24,264 nt of DNA from Phenylobacterium aquaticum (GCF_947378715.1 NZ_CANCLE010000050.1:1-24264); one strand, 5' to 3'; shown: positions 8,074 to 16,161, counted from the first letter of the stretch. The notes: a model not told the origin generated them from the letters alone. Translations and numbers: made by a program.

Positions 8074-9150
8074 ATGTCTCAAGACCAAGTTCCGGCTTCC
8101 GCCAATACGCGCCGCCGCCGTCTGTTCACGATCCTGGGCGGCGTCATCGCCGTCGTGGGGATCATCTATTTCGTCTTCTGGCTGCTGGTCGGCTCCAAAC
8201 ATGTCGAGACCGACGACGCCTATGTCCAGGCCTCGACCGCCCAGGTGACCGCCCTGGTCGGCGGCGCCCTGGTCTCCGTGCCGGTCAATGAGACCCAGGC
8301 CGTCAAGGCGGGCGACGTGCTGGCCGTGATCGAGCCCGCCGACTATCGCTACGCCCTGGCCCGCGCCCGCGCCGATCTCGACCAGGCCGAGCGCCGGGTG
8401 CGCCAGTACTTCGCCAATGACCGGGCGCTCGCCGCCCAGGCCGACGCCCGCACCTCCGACATCGACCGCGCCCAGGCCGAGCTTCGCCGCGCCGAGGTCG
8501 AATATAATCGCCGCAAGGCGCTCTCGGCCGGCGGCGCGGTCTCCGGCGACGAGCTGACCGCCGCCGAGACCCAGCTCTCCGCCGCCCGCTCGGCCGTGGT
8601 CCAGGCCAAGGCCACCGCCACCGCCGCCGACGCCCAGCAACAGGCCGCCAACACCCTGATCGCCGGCAGCGACATCGCCAACAATCCCGAGGTGGTCTCG
8701 GCCCGCGCCCGCGTCGCCCAGGCCGAGCTGGACCTGGCCCGCACCACGGTGCGCGCCCCGGTGGCCGGCGTCGTCACCCGCAGCAGCGTCGAGATCGGCC
8801 AGAAGGTCGCCGCCGGCGCGCCGCTGATGATCATCGTGCCCGTGCAGAACGCCTATGTGGAGGCCAACTTCAAGGAAGTGCAGCTGCGCAATGTCCGCGT
8901 CGGCCAGCCGGTCGAACTCAGCGCCGACCTCTATGGGAGCAAGGTGAAGTACCACGGCAAGGTGGTGGGTCTGTCCGGCGGCACCGGCTCGGCCTTCGCC
9001 ATCATCCCGGCCCAGAACGCCACCGGCAACTGGATCAAGGTGGTCCAGCGCATCCCCGTCCGCATCGCCCTCGACCCCCAGGACCTGGCCCAGCACCCCC
9101 TGCGGGTCGGGCTGTCCATGAAGGCCGAGATCGACACCAGTTCGCACTAG
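8074..9150 (+). CDS. emrA: Membrane-fusion adaptor of an MFS efflux pump (EmrA/HlyD family)
   Basis: A 358-residue periplasmic adaptor. A basic N-terminus (NTRRRR) precedes one inner-membrane helix at about residues 17-38. The typical strand VETDDAYVQAS leads into a biotinyl-lipoyl-like half (VPVNETQAVKAGDVLAVIEPADY), then a long coiled-coil hairpin (about 95-210), the returning lipoyl half (TTVRAPVAGVVTRSSVEIGQKVAAGAPL) and a beta-barrel domain. It links the pump to the NodT channel. GGAAAG lies 8 nt before the ATG at 8074, 28 nt after nodT. The open frame begins at 8002 inside nodT, but that start has no support. The gene symbol is by family similarity; orthology with E. coli emrA is not shown. 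Confidence 0.92.
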   Translation: MSQDQVPASANTRRRRLFTILGGVIAVVGIIYFVFWLLVGSKHVETDDAYVQASTAQVTALVGGALVSVPVNETQAVKAGDVLAVIEPADYRYALARARADLDQAERRVRQYFANDRALAAQADARTSDIDRAQAELRRAEVEYNRRKALSAGGAVSGDELTAAETQLSAARSAVVQAKATATAADAQQQAANTLIAGSDIANNPEVVSARARVAQAELDLARTTVRAPVAGVVTRSSVEIGQKVAAGAPLMIIVPVQNAYVEANFKEVQLRNVRVGQPVELSADLYGSKVKYHGKVVGLSGGTGSAFAIIPAQNATGNWIKVVQRIPVRIALDPQDLAQHPLRVGLSMKAEIDTSSH

Positions 9151-9172
9151 CCCGGCAACAGGAGCGCGCCCC

Positions 9173-10705
9173 ATGGCTCTCACGGTCGACCAGGCTCAAC
9201 CCCTCGCCGGTGCGCGGCTGATGATGGCCGCGCTGCTGCTGGGGTTGGCCAATTTCATGGTGGTGCTCGACACCACCATCGCCAATGTCTCGGTGCCCCA
9301 CATCGCCGGCGCGCTCGCCGTGTCGCCCAGCCAGGGCACCTGGGTCATCACCTCCTACAGCGTGGCTGAGGCCATCACCGTGCCCCTGACCGGCTGGCTG
9401 GCCCAGAGGTTCGGGGCGACCCGGGTCTTCGCCTTCGGCATGGCCGGCTTCGGCCTGTTCTCTCTGGCCTGCGGCTTCGCCCCCAGCTTCGCCCTGCTGG
9501 TCGCCTTCCGCGTGGCTCAGGGCCTCTGCGGCGGCCCGATCATGCCGATGTCCCAGACCCTGCTGCTGCACATCTTCCCCAAGGAGAAGTCCGGCCAGGC
9601 GCTCGGTCTCTGGAGCATGACTACGGTCGTGGCCCCGATCGCCGGGCCCATCCTCGGCGGGCTGATCAGCGACAACATGCACTGGAGCTGGATCTTCTTC
9701 ATCAATATCCCGGTGGCGGCCTTCGTCGGCTTCTTCGCCTATCAGCTGCTGATCGACCACGACACGGCGACCCGCAAGGTCCCGGTCGACTATGTCGGCC
9801 TGGGGCTGCTGGTGCTCTGGGTGGGGTCGATGCAGATCATGCTCGACAAGGGCAAGGAGCTCGACTGGTTCTCCTCGCCGACCATCATCGTCCTGGCCCT
9901 GATCACCGCCATCGGCTTCTGCTCCTTCCTGATCTGGGAGCTGACCGCGCAGAATCCGGTGGTCAATCTCAGGGTCTTCCGACACCGGGGGTTCTCGGCC
10001 GGGGTGATCACGCTCAGCCTGACCTTCGGGGCCTTCTTCGCCAGCGTGGTGATCCTGCCGCTGTGGCTGCAGACCTCCATGGGCTACACCGCCACCTGGG
10101 CCGGCTATTCCGGCTGTCTGAACGGCATATTGGCGGTGATGATGTCGCCGATCGTCGCCCAGTTCGTCGGCAAGACCGACGGGCGGATCCTGACCTCGTT
10201 CGGGGTGTTCTGGCTGGGCGGCATCTCGCTGTGGCGCTCCCACTTCACCACTGACGCCGCCTTCTGGGACATCGCCCTGCCGCAGTTCGTCATGGGCTTC
10301 GCCATGCCGTTCTTCTTCATCTCGACCACCAACCTGGCCATGTCCTCGGTGGATCCGGAGGAGACGGCGTCCGCCTCGGGCCTGGCCAATTTCCTGCGCA
10401 CCACCGGCGCGGCCTTCGCCACCTCGATCATGACCACCGCCTGGGACAACACCGCCAGCGAGAAACATGAGCTGCTGGCCGGTTCCCTGCCCAACCCCCA
10501 GGCCACCATCGACACCCTGGTGGCCCGGGGCTTCAGCCACGACCAGGCGATCAGCCAGCTCGACCGGCTGGTCCAGGTCCAGGCGGTGATGCTGTCGACC
10601 AACCAGATGTTCCTGGCGGCGGCCGGGGTCTTCGTCCTGGCCGCCTCGATCATCTGGCTGGCGCCCAAGCCGACGCGGGTGGTCATGGGCGGGGGAGGGC
10701 ACTAG
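9173..10705 (+). CDS. emrB: DHA2-family MFS multidrug transporter (EmrB/QacA type)
   Basis: A 510-residue, 14-helix proton-coupled drug exporter. DHA2 signatures are visible: ANFMVVLDTTIANVSVPHIAG in TM1 (motif D1, with the conserved Asp), WVITSYSVAEAITVPLTGWLAQRFG (motif A region) and GLWSMTTVVAPIAGPILGG in TM5 (antiporter motif C). The end is cytoplasmic and short. AGGAG lies 8 nt before the ATG, and the gap to emrA is 22 nt, so nodT-emrA-emrB form one operon and encode a complete tripartite pump. The TetR operator upstream suggests induction by a toxic small molecule. Substrates of this family include hydrophobic drugs and uncouplers; which applies here is unknown. Confidence 0.93.
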   Translation: MALTVDQAQPLAGARLMMAALLLGLANFMVVLDTTIANVSVPHIAGALAVSPSQGTWVITSYSVAEAITVPLTGWLAQRFGATRVFAFGMAGFGLFSLACGFAPSFALLVAFRVAQGLCGGPIMPMSQTLLLHIFPKEKSGQALGLWSMTTVVAPIAGPILGGLISDNMHWSWIFFINIPVAAFVGFFAYQLLIDHDTATRKVPVDYVGLGLLVLWVGSMQIMLDKGKELDWFSSPTIIVLALITAIGFCSFLIWELTAQNPVVNLRVFRHRGFSAGVITLSLTFGAFFASVVILPLWLQTSMGYTATWAGYSGCLNGILAVMMSPIVAQFVGKTDGRILTSFGVFWLGGISLWRSHFTTDAAFWDIALPQFVMGFAMPFFFISTTNLAMSSVDPEETASASGLANFLRTTGAAFATSIMTTAWDNTASEKHELLAGSLPNPQATIDTLVARGFSHDQAISQLDRLVQVQAVMLSTNQMFLAAAGVFVLAASIIWLAPKPTRVVMGGGGH

Positions 10706-10836
10706 CCGCCAAACGCGGGGCGAAGCCTTGCCATGGCGCCGTGACGTCCTAGCTATGGCCTTGCGCGCTTCTCGGTGGTAGAGCGCGCGCTTCATTTCGG
10801 CGCGGTCCGTCCGCACCGAACGCATCGGACCAAGAC

Positions 10837-11271
10837 ATGCTGCTCGGCATATTGCTCACCTTCCATATCCTCGTCTGCATCGCCCTGATCTGCGTGGTGC
10901 TGCTTCAGCGCTCCGAGGGCGGGGCGCTCGGCATGGGCGGCGGTCCGACCGGCCTGATGACCGCGCGCGGCGCTGGCGACCTCCTGACCCGTACGACCTG
11001 GATCCTGGCGGCCCTGTTCTTCGTGCTGAGCCTGACGCTGACCTTCCTGACCGGCCGCGAGAAGAGCGCGTCCTCGGTGGTCGACCGCATCAAGATCGAC
11101 AACCTGGCCCCTTCCAGCTTGAACCGTCCGCCGGCCGCGCCTGCCGGAACTGCGCCCGCCGCGCCGACCCCTGACACTGCGCCGGGCCCGCTCCAGGCGC
11201 CCACGCCGACCGTGCGCAATCCCTTCACCGGTCAGGCCGAACCGGCCGCCCCGGCCCAGCCGAAGCCCTGA
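10837..11271 (+). CDS. secG: Protein translocase subunit SecG
   Basis: A 144-residue inner-membrane protein of the SecYEG channel. Two transmembrane helices (about residues 2-22 and 51-71) flank the conserved cytoplasmic loop LLQRSEGGALGMGGGPTGLMTARGAGDLLTR. A Pro/Ala-rich C-terminal tail of about 60 residues follows, as is usual in alphaproteobacterial SecG. The 131 bp upstream of the ATG contain no gene. A 6-bp inverted repeat (GGTCCG at 10804-10809, CGGACC at 10826-10831) lies just before the start, and no strong Shine-Dalgarno sequence is visible. It is followed by a hairpin and then pyrG, the order common in this class. Confidence 0.95.
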   Translation: MLLGILLTFHILVCIALICVVLLQRSEGGALGMGGGPTGLMTARGAGDLLTRTTWILAALFFVLSLTLTFLTGREKSASSVVDRIKIDNLAPSSLNRPPAAPAGTAPAAPTPDTAPGPLQAPTPTVRNPFTGQAEPAAPAQPKP

Positions 11272-11299
11272 TCTAAGTCATGCGTATCAAGACCCTCCA

Positions 11300-11319
11300 G
11301 GAGCCGCTTCGGCGGCTCC
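11300..11319 (+). terminator. Stable UUCG hairpin between secG and pyrG
   Basis: A perfect 8-bp stem, GGAGCCGC (11300-11307) with GCGGCTCC (11312-11319), is capped by TTCG, the very stable C(UUCG)G tetraloop. The downstream sequence (CTTCGCGTTTGCG) has only a weak T-run, so it may be a partial terminator, an mRNA 3'-end stabiliser for secG, or an attenuator ahead of pyrG. A second possible stem, TGGGCG at 11333-11338 with CGCCCA at 11354-11359, follows. Confidence 0.6.
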
Positions 11320-11426
11320 CTTCGCGTTTGCGTGGGCGTATCGCCGCGCGGCTCGCCCATTCGTCCACAGCTCGCTGCGAATCGCCACAGGGCGACGCGG
11401 CCGAATCACGGCTACTCTGATCGCCC

Positions 11427-13064
11427 ATGACCCGGTACATCTTCATCACCGGCGGCGTGGTCTCCTCCTTGGGAAAAGGTCTCGCTTCCGCCGCGCTTGG
11501 CGCGCTTCTCCAGGCGCGTGGCTACAAGGTCCGCCTGCGTAAACTCGACCCCTATCTGAACGTCGATCCGGGGACGATGAGTCCCTATCAGCACGGCGAG
11601 GTCTTTGTGACCGACGACGGCGCGGAGACCGACCTCGACCTCGGCCACTATGAGCGGTTCACCGGCGTCAACGCCACGCGGGCCGACAACATCACCACCG
11701 GCCAGATCTACAAGACCATCATCGAGAAGGAACGCCGCGGCGACTATCTCGGCGCCACGGTCCAGGTGATTCCCCACGTCACCGACGAGATCAAACAGTT
11801 CGTGCTCAGCGATCCGGGCGAGGGCGTCGACTTCGTGCTGGTCGAAATCGGCGGCACGGTGGGCGACATCGAGGGCCTGCCGTTCTTCGAGGCCATCCGC
11901 CAGCTGGGCCAGGAACTGCCGCGCGGCCACGCCTGCTACATCCACCTGACCCTGCTGCCCTATATCAAGACGGCCGGCGAGATGAAGACCAAGCCGACCC
12001 AGCACTCGGTCAAGGAGCTGCGCTCCATCGGCATCCAGCCGGACATCCTGCTCTGCCGCTGCGAGCAGCCGATCCCGGACAGTGAGCGCCGCAAGATCGG
12101 CCAGTTCTGCAATGTCCGCGAAAGCGCCGTGATCCAGGCGATGGACAGCTCCAACATCTACGCCGTGCCGCTGGACTACCACCTCCAGGGCCTGGACCGC
12201 GAAGTCCTCGACGTCTTCGCCATCACCGACGCGCCCAAGCCTGATCTCAGCCGCTGGGAGAACATCTCCGAGCGCCTGGCCAATCCGGACGGCGAGGTCA
12301 ATATCGCCATCGTCGGCAAATATACCGGCCTGACCGACGCCTATAAGTCCCTGGTCGAGGCCCTGGTGCATGGCGGCGTCGCCACCAATGTGCGGGTCAA
12401 GTTCGACTGGATCGAGGGCGAGGCCTTCGAGCGGGAGGAGGGGCTGATCTCGCAACGCCTGACCGACGTTCACGGCGTGCTGGTCCCCGGCGCCTTCGGA
12501 GAGCGCGGCTCGGCCGGCATGATCCGCGCGGTGCAGTTCGCCCGCGAGCACGAGATCCCCTATTTCGGCATCTGCTTCGGCATGCAGATGGCGATGATCG
12601 AGGCGGCCCGGAACCTGGCCAACCTGCCGCTGGCCTCCTCCACCGAGTTCGGCCCCACCACCGAGCCGGTCGTGGGCCTGATGACCGAGTGGGTGCGCGG
12701 CAATGAGCGGGAGACCCGCAAGGAAGGCGACGACCTGGGCGGCTCCATGCGGCTGGGCGCCTACGAAGCCATCCTGACCCCCGGCTCCAAGGTCGAGGCC
12801 ATCTATGGCGGACCGACCATCCACGAGCGCCATCGCCACCGCTACGAGGTCAATATCGGCTATCGCCAGGCCATAGAGGACACCGGCCTGATCTTCTCCG
12901 GCCTCTCCCCCGACGGCGTCCTGCCCGAGATCTGCGAACGCGAGGACCACCCCTGGTTCGTCGGCGTCCAGTTCCACCCCGAACTGAAGAGCCGCCCCTT
13001 CCAGCCGCACCCCCTGTTCGCGAGCTTCATCGGCGCTGCGAAGGAACGCAGCAGATTGGTCTAG
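11427..13064 (+). CDS. pyrG: CTP synthase
   Basis: A 545-residue enzyme that aminates UTP to CTP using ATP and glutamine. The N-terminal synthetase domain begins with the invariant YIFITGGVVSSLGKG P-loop and LDPYLNVDPGTMSPYQHGE, followed by GTVGDIEGLPF. The C-terminal class I glutamine amidotransferase domain has GICFGMQMA with nucleophile Cys383 and QFHPEL with His517 and Glu519. Length equals the family norm. The ATG is fixed by the conserved N-terminus. There is no obvious Shine-Dalgarno in the sequence immediately upstream, so the mRNA could be leaderless or poorly initiated. In relatives kdsA and eno usually follow; here a hairpin and an acyltransferase gene follow instead. Confidence 0.98.
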   Translation: MTRYIFITGGVVSSLGKGLASAALGALLQARGYKVRLRKLDPYLNVDPGTMSPYQHGEVFVTDDGAETDLDLGHYERFTGVNATRADNITTGQIYKTIIEKERRGDYLGATVQVIPHVTDEIKQFVLSDPGEGVDFVLVEIGGTVGDIEGLPFFEAIRQLGQELPRGHACYIHLTLLPYIKTAGEMKTKPTQHSVKELRSIGIQPDILLCRCEQPIPDSERRKIGQFCNVRESAVIQAMDSSNIYAVPLDYHLQGLDREVLDVFAITDAPKPDLSRWENISERLANPDGEVNIAIVGKYTGLTDAYKSLVEALVHGGVATNVRVKFDWIEGEAFEREEGLISQRLTDVHGVLVPGAFGERGSAGMIRAVQFAREHEIPYFGICFGMQMAMIEAARNLANLPLASSTEFGPTTEPVVGLMTEWVRGNERETRKEGDDLGGSMRLGAYEAILTPGSKVEAIYGGPTIHERHRHRYEVNIGYRQAIEDTGLIFSGLSPDGVLPEICEREDHPWFVGVQFHPELKSRPFQPHPLFASFIGAAKERSRLV

Positions 13065-13106
13065 GGGCCCGGCCCTAGAGAACTCGCCTCTTGACCTGAG
13101 GTCCAA

Positions 13107-13135
13107 CCCCCGATCACCTCAGCGGTGTTCGGGGG
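13107..13135 (+). terminator. Long hairpin after pyrG that also covers the RBS of the next gene
   Basis: CCCCCGA-T-CACC (13107-13118) pairs with GGTG-T-TCGGGGG (13124-13135) around the loop TCAGC: 11 base pairs with one T/T mismatch. It begins 42 nt after the pyrG stop and is followed 6 nt later by TTTT (13141-13144), so it resembles a factor-independent terminator. The 3' arm contains the G-run that serves as the Shine-Dalgarno sequence of the gene at 13143. Confidence 0.6.
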
Positions 13136-13142
13136 ACGCGTT

Positions 13143-14564
13143 TTGATCTTCAATTCCATTACGTTTGTGGCGTTCTTCGCCACGTTCTTGGTCGTCTGGA
13201 GCCTGCCGCTCGGATGGACCTTCCGCCGCCTCGTGCTCCTGGCGGCCAGCTATATCTTCTACGCGAGCTGGAGCCCGCCCTTCGTGGCGCTGCTCTGGAT
13301 CTCCACCTTGGTCGACTATTTCGCGGCGCGCTGGATCGCCCGTGAGGAACGGCCCGGCCCCCGTCGCCTGGCCCTGATCATCTCGCTGGCCGCCAATCTT
13401 GGCATGCTCGGCTTCTTCAAATACGGCGGCTTCCTGGAGACCAACTTCCAGCTTCTGGCCGGGGCCATGGGCTTTGCCTACCGCGCGCCGCACTGGAACA
13501 TCGTCCTGCCCCTGGGCATCTCATTCTACACGTTCCAGACGCTGTCCTACACGCTGGACGTCTATCAGCGCCGGATCGCCCCCAGCCGTTCGTTCCTGAA
13601 CTTCGCCCTGTTCGTCACCTTCTTCCCGCATCTGGTGGCCGGCCCGATCATGCGGCCGCGCGACCTGCTGTCCCAGTTCGCCCATCCGAAGCGCGCGAAC
13701 CGAGCCATGCTGCTGTGGGGGTTGGCCCTGATGACGCTGGGGCTGTTCGAGAAGATCGTCCTGGCCGACAGCTTCCTGTCCGGGCCGGCCGACAAGGTGT
13801 TCAACGCCAAGGACGCGCTCCTGCCGCTCGACGCCTGGACCGGGGTCCTGGCTTTCGCCGGCCAGATCTTCTTCGACTTCTCCGGCTACACCACCACGGC
13901 GATCGGCGCGGCCCTGTGCCTGGGCTTTTCGCTGCCGCAGAACTTCAACGCCCCCTATGCGGCCGTCGGCTTCTCGGACTTCTGGCGGCGCTGGCACATC
14001 TCGCTCTCCACCTGGCTGCGCGACTATCTCTACATATCGCTGGGCGGGAACCGCAAAGGGCGCCTGCGCACCTACGCCAATCTGATGATCACCATGCTGC
14101 TGGGCGGTCTGTGGCACGGGGCCAACTGGACCTTCGTAGTCTGGGGCGGGCTGCACGGCTTCTATCTGGCGGTCGAGCGGGTGCTGACCGAGGCCTTTGG
14201 ACGCTTCAGGGTGTTTCACACCCTGGCCTTCCGCCTGTTCGCCGCGACCCTGACCTTCGGCTTGGTGTGCGTCGCCTGGGTGTTCTTCCGCGCCGCCGAC
14301 TTCGTGGGCGCGGCCCGTCTGCTCGTCTCCATGGCCAGCGTTCCAGCCAAGGCCGAGCCGCTGCTCTATCTGAACGACATCCTCCCCGTTGCGGCGATCC
14401 TGTCCGTCATGCTTCTCAGCCAGTGGCGGCTGCGTGCGACCTCGCTCGAGGCGGTGGTGGCCCGCACGCCCGCTGTCGTTCTGGCGGTCGGCTGGAGCCT
14501 CATGGCGTTCCTCATTCTGGCCAGTCAGGGCTCCGACAATGCCTTCATCTATTTCCAGTTCTAG
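13143..14564 (+). CDS. MBOAT-family membrane-bound O-acyltransferase (AlgI-like)
   Basis: A 473-residue polytopic membrane protein with about ten hydrophobic segments. It carries MBOAT signatures: the N-terminal IFNSITFVAFF typical of AlgI/DltB-like proteins, the LPLGISFYTFQTLSYTLDVY segment, FSDFWRRWHISLSTWLRDYLY, and the active-site stretch GLWHGANWTFVVWGGLHG with His325 (invariant) and His338. Such enzymes move acyl groups, usually acetyl, across the inner membrane onto exported polysaccharides. The TTG at 13143 is chosen because GGGGGA lies 6 nt upstream and the product then starts like AlgI; a GTG at 13125 in the same frame has no Shine-Dalgarno. It overlaps the partner gene by 26 nt. 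No polysaccharide genes are nearby, so the substrate is unknown. Confidence 0.9.
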   Translation: MIFNSITFVAFFATFLVVWSLPLGWTFRRLVLLAASYIFYASWSPPFVALLWISTLVDYFAARWIAREERPGPRRLALIISLAANLGMLGFFKYGGFLETNFQLLAGAMGFAYRAPHWNIVLPLGISFYTFQTLSYTLDVYQRRIAPSRSFLNFALFVTFFPHLVAGPIMRPRDLLSQFAHPKRANRAMLLWGLALMTLGLFEKIVLADSFLSGPADKVFNAKDALLPLDAWTGVLAFAGQIFFDFSGYTTTAIGAALCLGFSLPQNFNAPYAAVGFSDFWRRWHISLSTWLRDYLYISLGGNRKGRLRTYANLMITMLLGGLWHGANWTFVVWGGLHGFYLAVERVLTEAFGRFRVFHTLAFRLFAATLTFGLVCVAWVFFRAADFVGAARLLVSMASVPAKAEPLLYLNDILPVAAILSVMLLSQWRLRATSLEAVVARTPAVVLAVGWSLMAFLILASQGSDNAFIYFQF

Positions 14565-15681
14565 CGCGCCGGCCGCGCCGGACACCGGCGCCGGCGGGGC
14601 CGTGGCGAGCGCGACCCCCATCGACGGCCTGCGCCACGCCGACGAGCTGGAGGAGGCCCATCGCGAGGTGCCGGACCGGCCCTGGGGCCGGATCGCGCTC
14701 ACGGCGCTCGTCCTCACCCTGGCGCTCATGGCCGGCTGGGAGGCGCTTTGGCGGCACGAGGGCTATCAGGCGGGCGACATCAAGAACACCAAGGCCGCCT
14801 GGGCGGAACAGCGCCGCCGCGCGGTCGGCGACGCCACGGTGCTGATCGGCACCTCGCGCAACCTCTTCGACGTCAATCTCGACGTCTGGCAAAGGGTCAC
14901 GGGGGTGCGTCCGATCCAGCTGTCGCTTGAGGGGACCAGCCCCCGCTTCCTGCTGGCCGACCTGGCGGCCGATCCCAAATTCCACGGCCTGGTGATCTCC
15001 GACGTGACCTCGGGTCTGTTCTTCACCCAGTTCGCCGGCCACAGCGAGACGCCTCTGGCCTATTACCAGCACGAAACCCCGTCCCAGCGGATCGGGCGCT
15101 ATCTGTCGGTGTGGCCAGAAAAATTCCTCGCCTATATCGACGACCAGACCCGGCCGAAGGATCTCTGGGGGCGTCTGCCCCTGCCGACCCGGCCAGGGCA
15201 GTCCCCCTATGTCGACGCCTACAAGGTCGGCGTGTCGGAGGCCGACCGCAATTCGCGGATGTGGGACGTCCAGGCCCATGATCTCGCCTATCGCAACCGC
15301 GAGATCGCCGTCTGGGGGGTGCTCCTGCGCCCGCCGCCCGGCGCGCCGCCGCCGGACGCCGCCAAGGTGATCGCCGAGGTCGCCGCCAATGTCGCCAAGA
15401 TCCGCGCCCGCGGTGGCGATGTGGTCTTCGTCATGCACCCCAGTGGCGGCTGGGTGGCCCAGGAAGAGTTGAAAGGCTTCCCTCGCGCCAAATTCTGGGA
15501 TCCGCTGCTGGCCCAGACCCACGCGGGCGGCGTCCGCTATGACGACTACCCCCAGCTCCAGGGGTTCCGCTTCCCGGAGCTCTCCCATATCGATCCTGAC
15601 GACGCCCGCACCTACACCGCCCGCCTGGCCCCTCTGGTCGAGGCTGAGGCGGCGCGGACGAAGGTAAGGTCATCCCCCTGA
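14539..15681 (+). CDS. Single-pass membrane protein, SGNH-like partner of the MBOAT acyltransferase
   Basis: A 380-residue protein. Residues 1-49 are polar and Ala-rich, a transmembrane helix spans about 50-70, and the rest is predicted periplasmic. The periplasmic part starts with VLIGTSRNLFDVN (Gly104-Thr-Ser106-Arg), which fits the nucleophile motif of SGNH/AlgJ-type proteins paired with MBOAT enzymes. Later it has VFVMHPSGGW (about 300) and, near the end, ELSHIDPDDARTYT with His350, resembling the C-terminal D/E-x-x-H motif. The ATG at 14539 has AGGG 8 nt upstream and lies inside the end of the MBOAT gene, indicating translational coupling. By analogy it would receive acyl groups from the MBOAT protein and transfer them to an extracytoplasmic polymer. 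Family assignment is from motifs and context, not from strong similarity. Confidence 0.72.
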   Translation: MPSSISSSSAPAAPDTGAGGAVASATPIDGLRHADELEEAHREVPDRPWGRIALTALVLTLALMAGWEALWRHEGYQAGDIKNTKAAWAEQRRRAVGDATVLIGTSRNLFDVNLDVWQRVTGVRPIQLSLEGTSPRFLLADLAADPKFHGLVISDVTSGLFFTQFAGHSETPLAYYQHETPSQRIGRYLSVWPEKFLAYIDDQTRPKDLWGRLPLPTRPGQSPYVDAYKVGVSEADRNSRMWDVQAHDLAYRNREIAVWGVLLRPPPGAPPPDAAKVIAEVAANVAKIRARGGDVVFVMHPSGGWVAQEELKGFPRAKFWDPLLAQTHAGGVRYDDYPQLQGFRFPELSHIDPDDARTYTARLAPLVEAEAARTKVRSSP

Positions 15682-15697
15682 GAGACGGTCGCCGCCA

Positions 15698-16015
15698 ATG
15701 TCCACCCCTGCCGCCCTCCGCCGCCTCGCTCTGGCCTTTCCGGAAGCCACTGAGGGCGATGACCACGGCCAGCCGGCCTTCCTCGTCGGCAAGAAGATGT
15801 TCTGCACGGTCGGCGAGGAGGGCCGCTGCACGGTGCGGCTGGACCCGGAGGACCAGCGGAACCTGGAGGCGGCCGCGGCGATCGAGCCAGTCCCCGGCTA
15901 TTGGGGCCGCAAGGGCTGGACCCATGTCTGGCTGGACAAGGTGAGCGAGGACCAGCTGGCCGTCCTGCTGCGCCTGGCCTGGGCCGGCGTGGCGCCCAAG
16001 CGGCTGCGGGGCTGA
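15698..16015 (+). CDS. YjbR/MmcQ-family protein
   Basis: A 105-residue protein of the YjbR (cyay-fold, 'double wing') family. It shows the usual pattern: LALAFPEATEGDDHGQPAFLVGKKMFCTV at the N-terminus, RLDPEDQRNL in the middle, and GYWGRKGWTHVWLDKVSEDQLAVLLRLAW at the C-terminus. The family has been called DNA-binding on structural grounds, but its role is not established. It starts 16 nt after the SGNH-like gene on the same strand and could be co-transcribed. It is complete and of typical length. Confidence 0.85.
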   Translation: MSTPAALRRLALAFPEATEGDDHGQPAFLVGKKMFCTVGEEGRCTVRLDPEDQRNLEAAAAIEPVPGYWGRKGWTHVWLDKVSEDQLAVLLRLAWAGVAPKRLRG

Positions 16016-16022
16016 GCCGCTG

Positions 16023-16161
16023 CTCCCCCTCTGGGGGAGCTGGCGCGGAGCGCCTGAGGGGGCCGCCCCGAAGGGGCGGATACAGTCGTTCCGCCGCGAC
16101 CGCCTTCGGACGAAGGCGGCCCCCTCCGGCCCCTCCGGGGCCACCTCCCCCAGCGGGGGAA
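16023..16161. repeat. Inverted pair of GC-rich palindromic elements
   Basis: The left unit (16023-16069) is a hairpin CTCCCCC-TCT-GGGGGAG, then GGCGC-GGA-GCGCC, then TGAGGGGGCCGCC. The right unit (about 16113-16161) is the same element in reverse. On the opposite strand it reads CTTCCCCC-GCT-GGGGGAG, then GGCCCC-GGA-GGGGCC, then GGAGGGGGCCGCC. The inner hairpin differs in sequence but keeps complementarity, which indicates selection on, or mobilisation as, a folded structure. Two more stems lie between them (CCGCCCC/GGGGCGG at 16063-16079 and CCGCCTTC/GAAGGCGG at 16100-16119). The pair occupies the gap between the convergent yjbR and SH3 genes, where it may terminate both transcripts. The same element family occurs in pdhC at 24013-24146. 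Confidence 0.8.

Noticed and set aside
9035..10825. 596-codon minus-strand frame antisense to emrB
   Set aside because: The product is a His/Asp/Gln/Gly-rich shadow translation with no recognisable fold, while the plus strand encodes a full 14-helix transporter.
10804..10831. Inverted repeat GGTCCG/CGGACC before secG
   Set aside because: It has only 6 bp with a 16-nt loop. It is too weak to call a regulatory site by itself and is mentioned only under secG.
10706..10836. tRNA gene upstream of secG
   Set aside because: I could not find a cloverleaf, TTCRA loop or acceptor stem. No RNA genes were recognised anywhere in the window.
11412..13106. 564-codon minus-strand frame antisense to pyrG
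   Set aside because: It is a shadow of pyrG produced by G/C-rich third positions.
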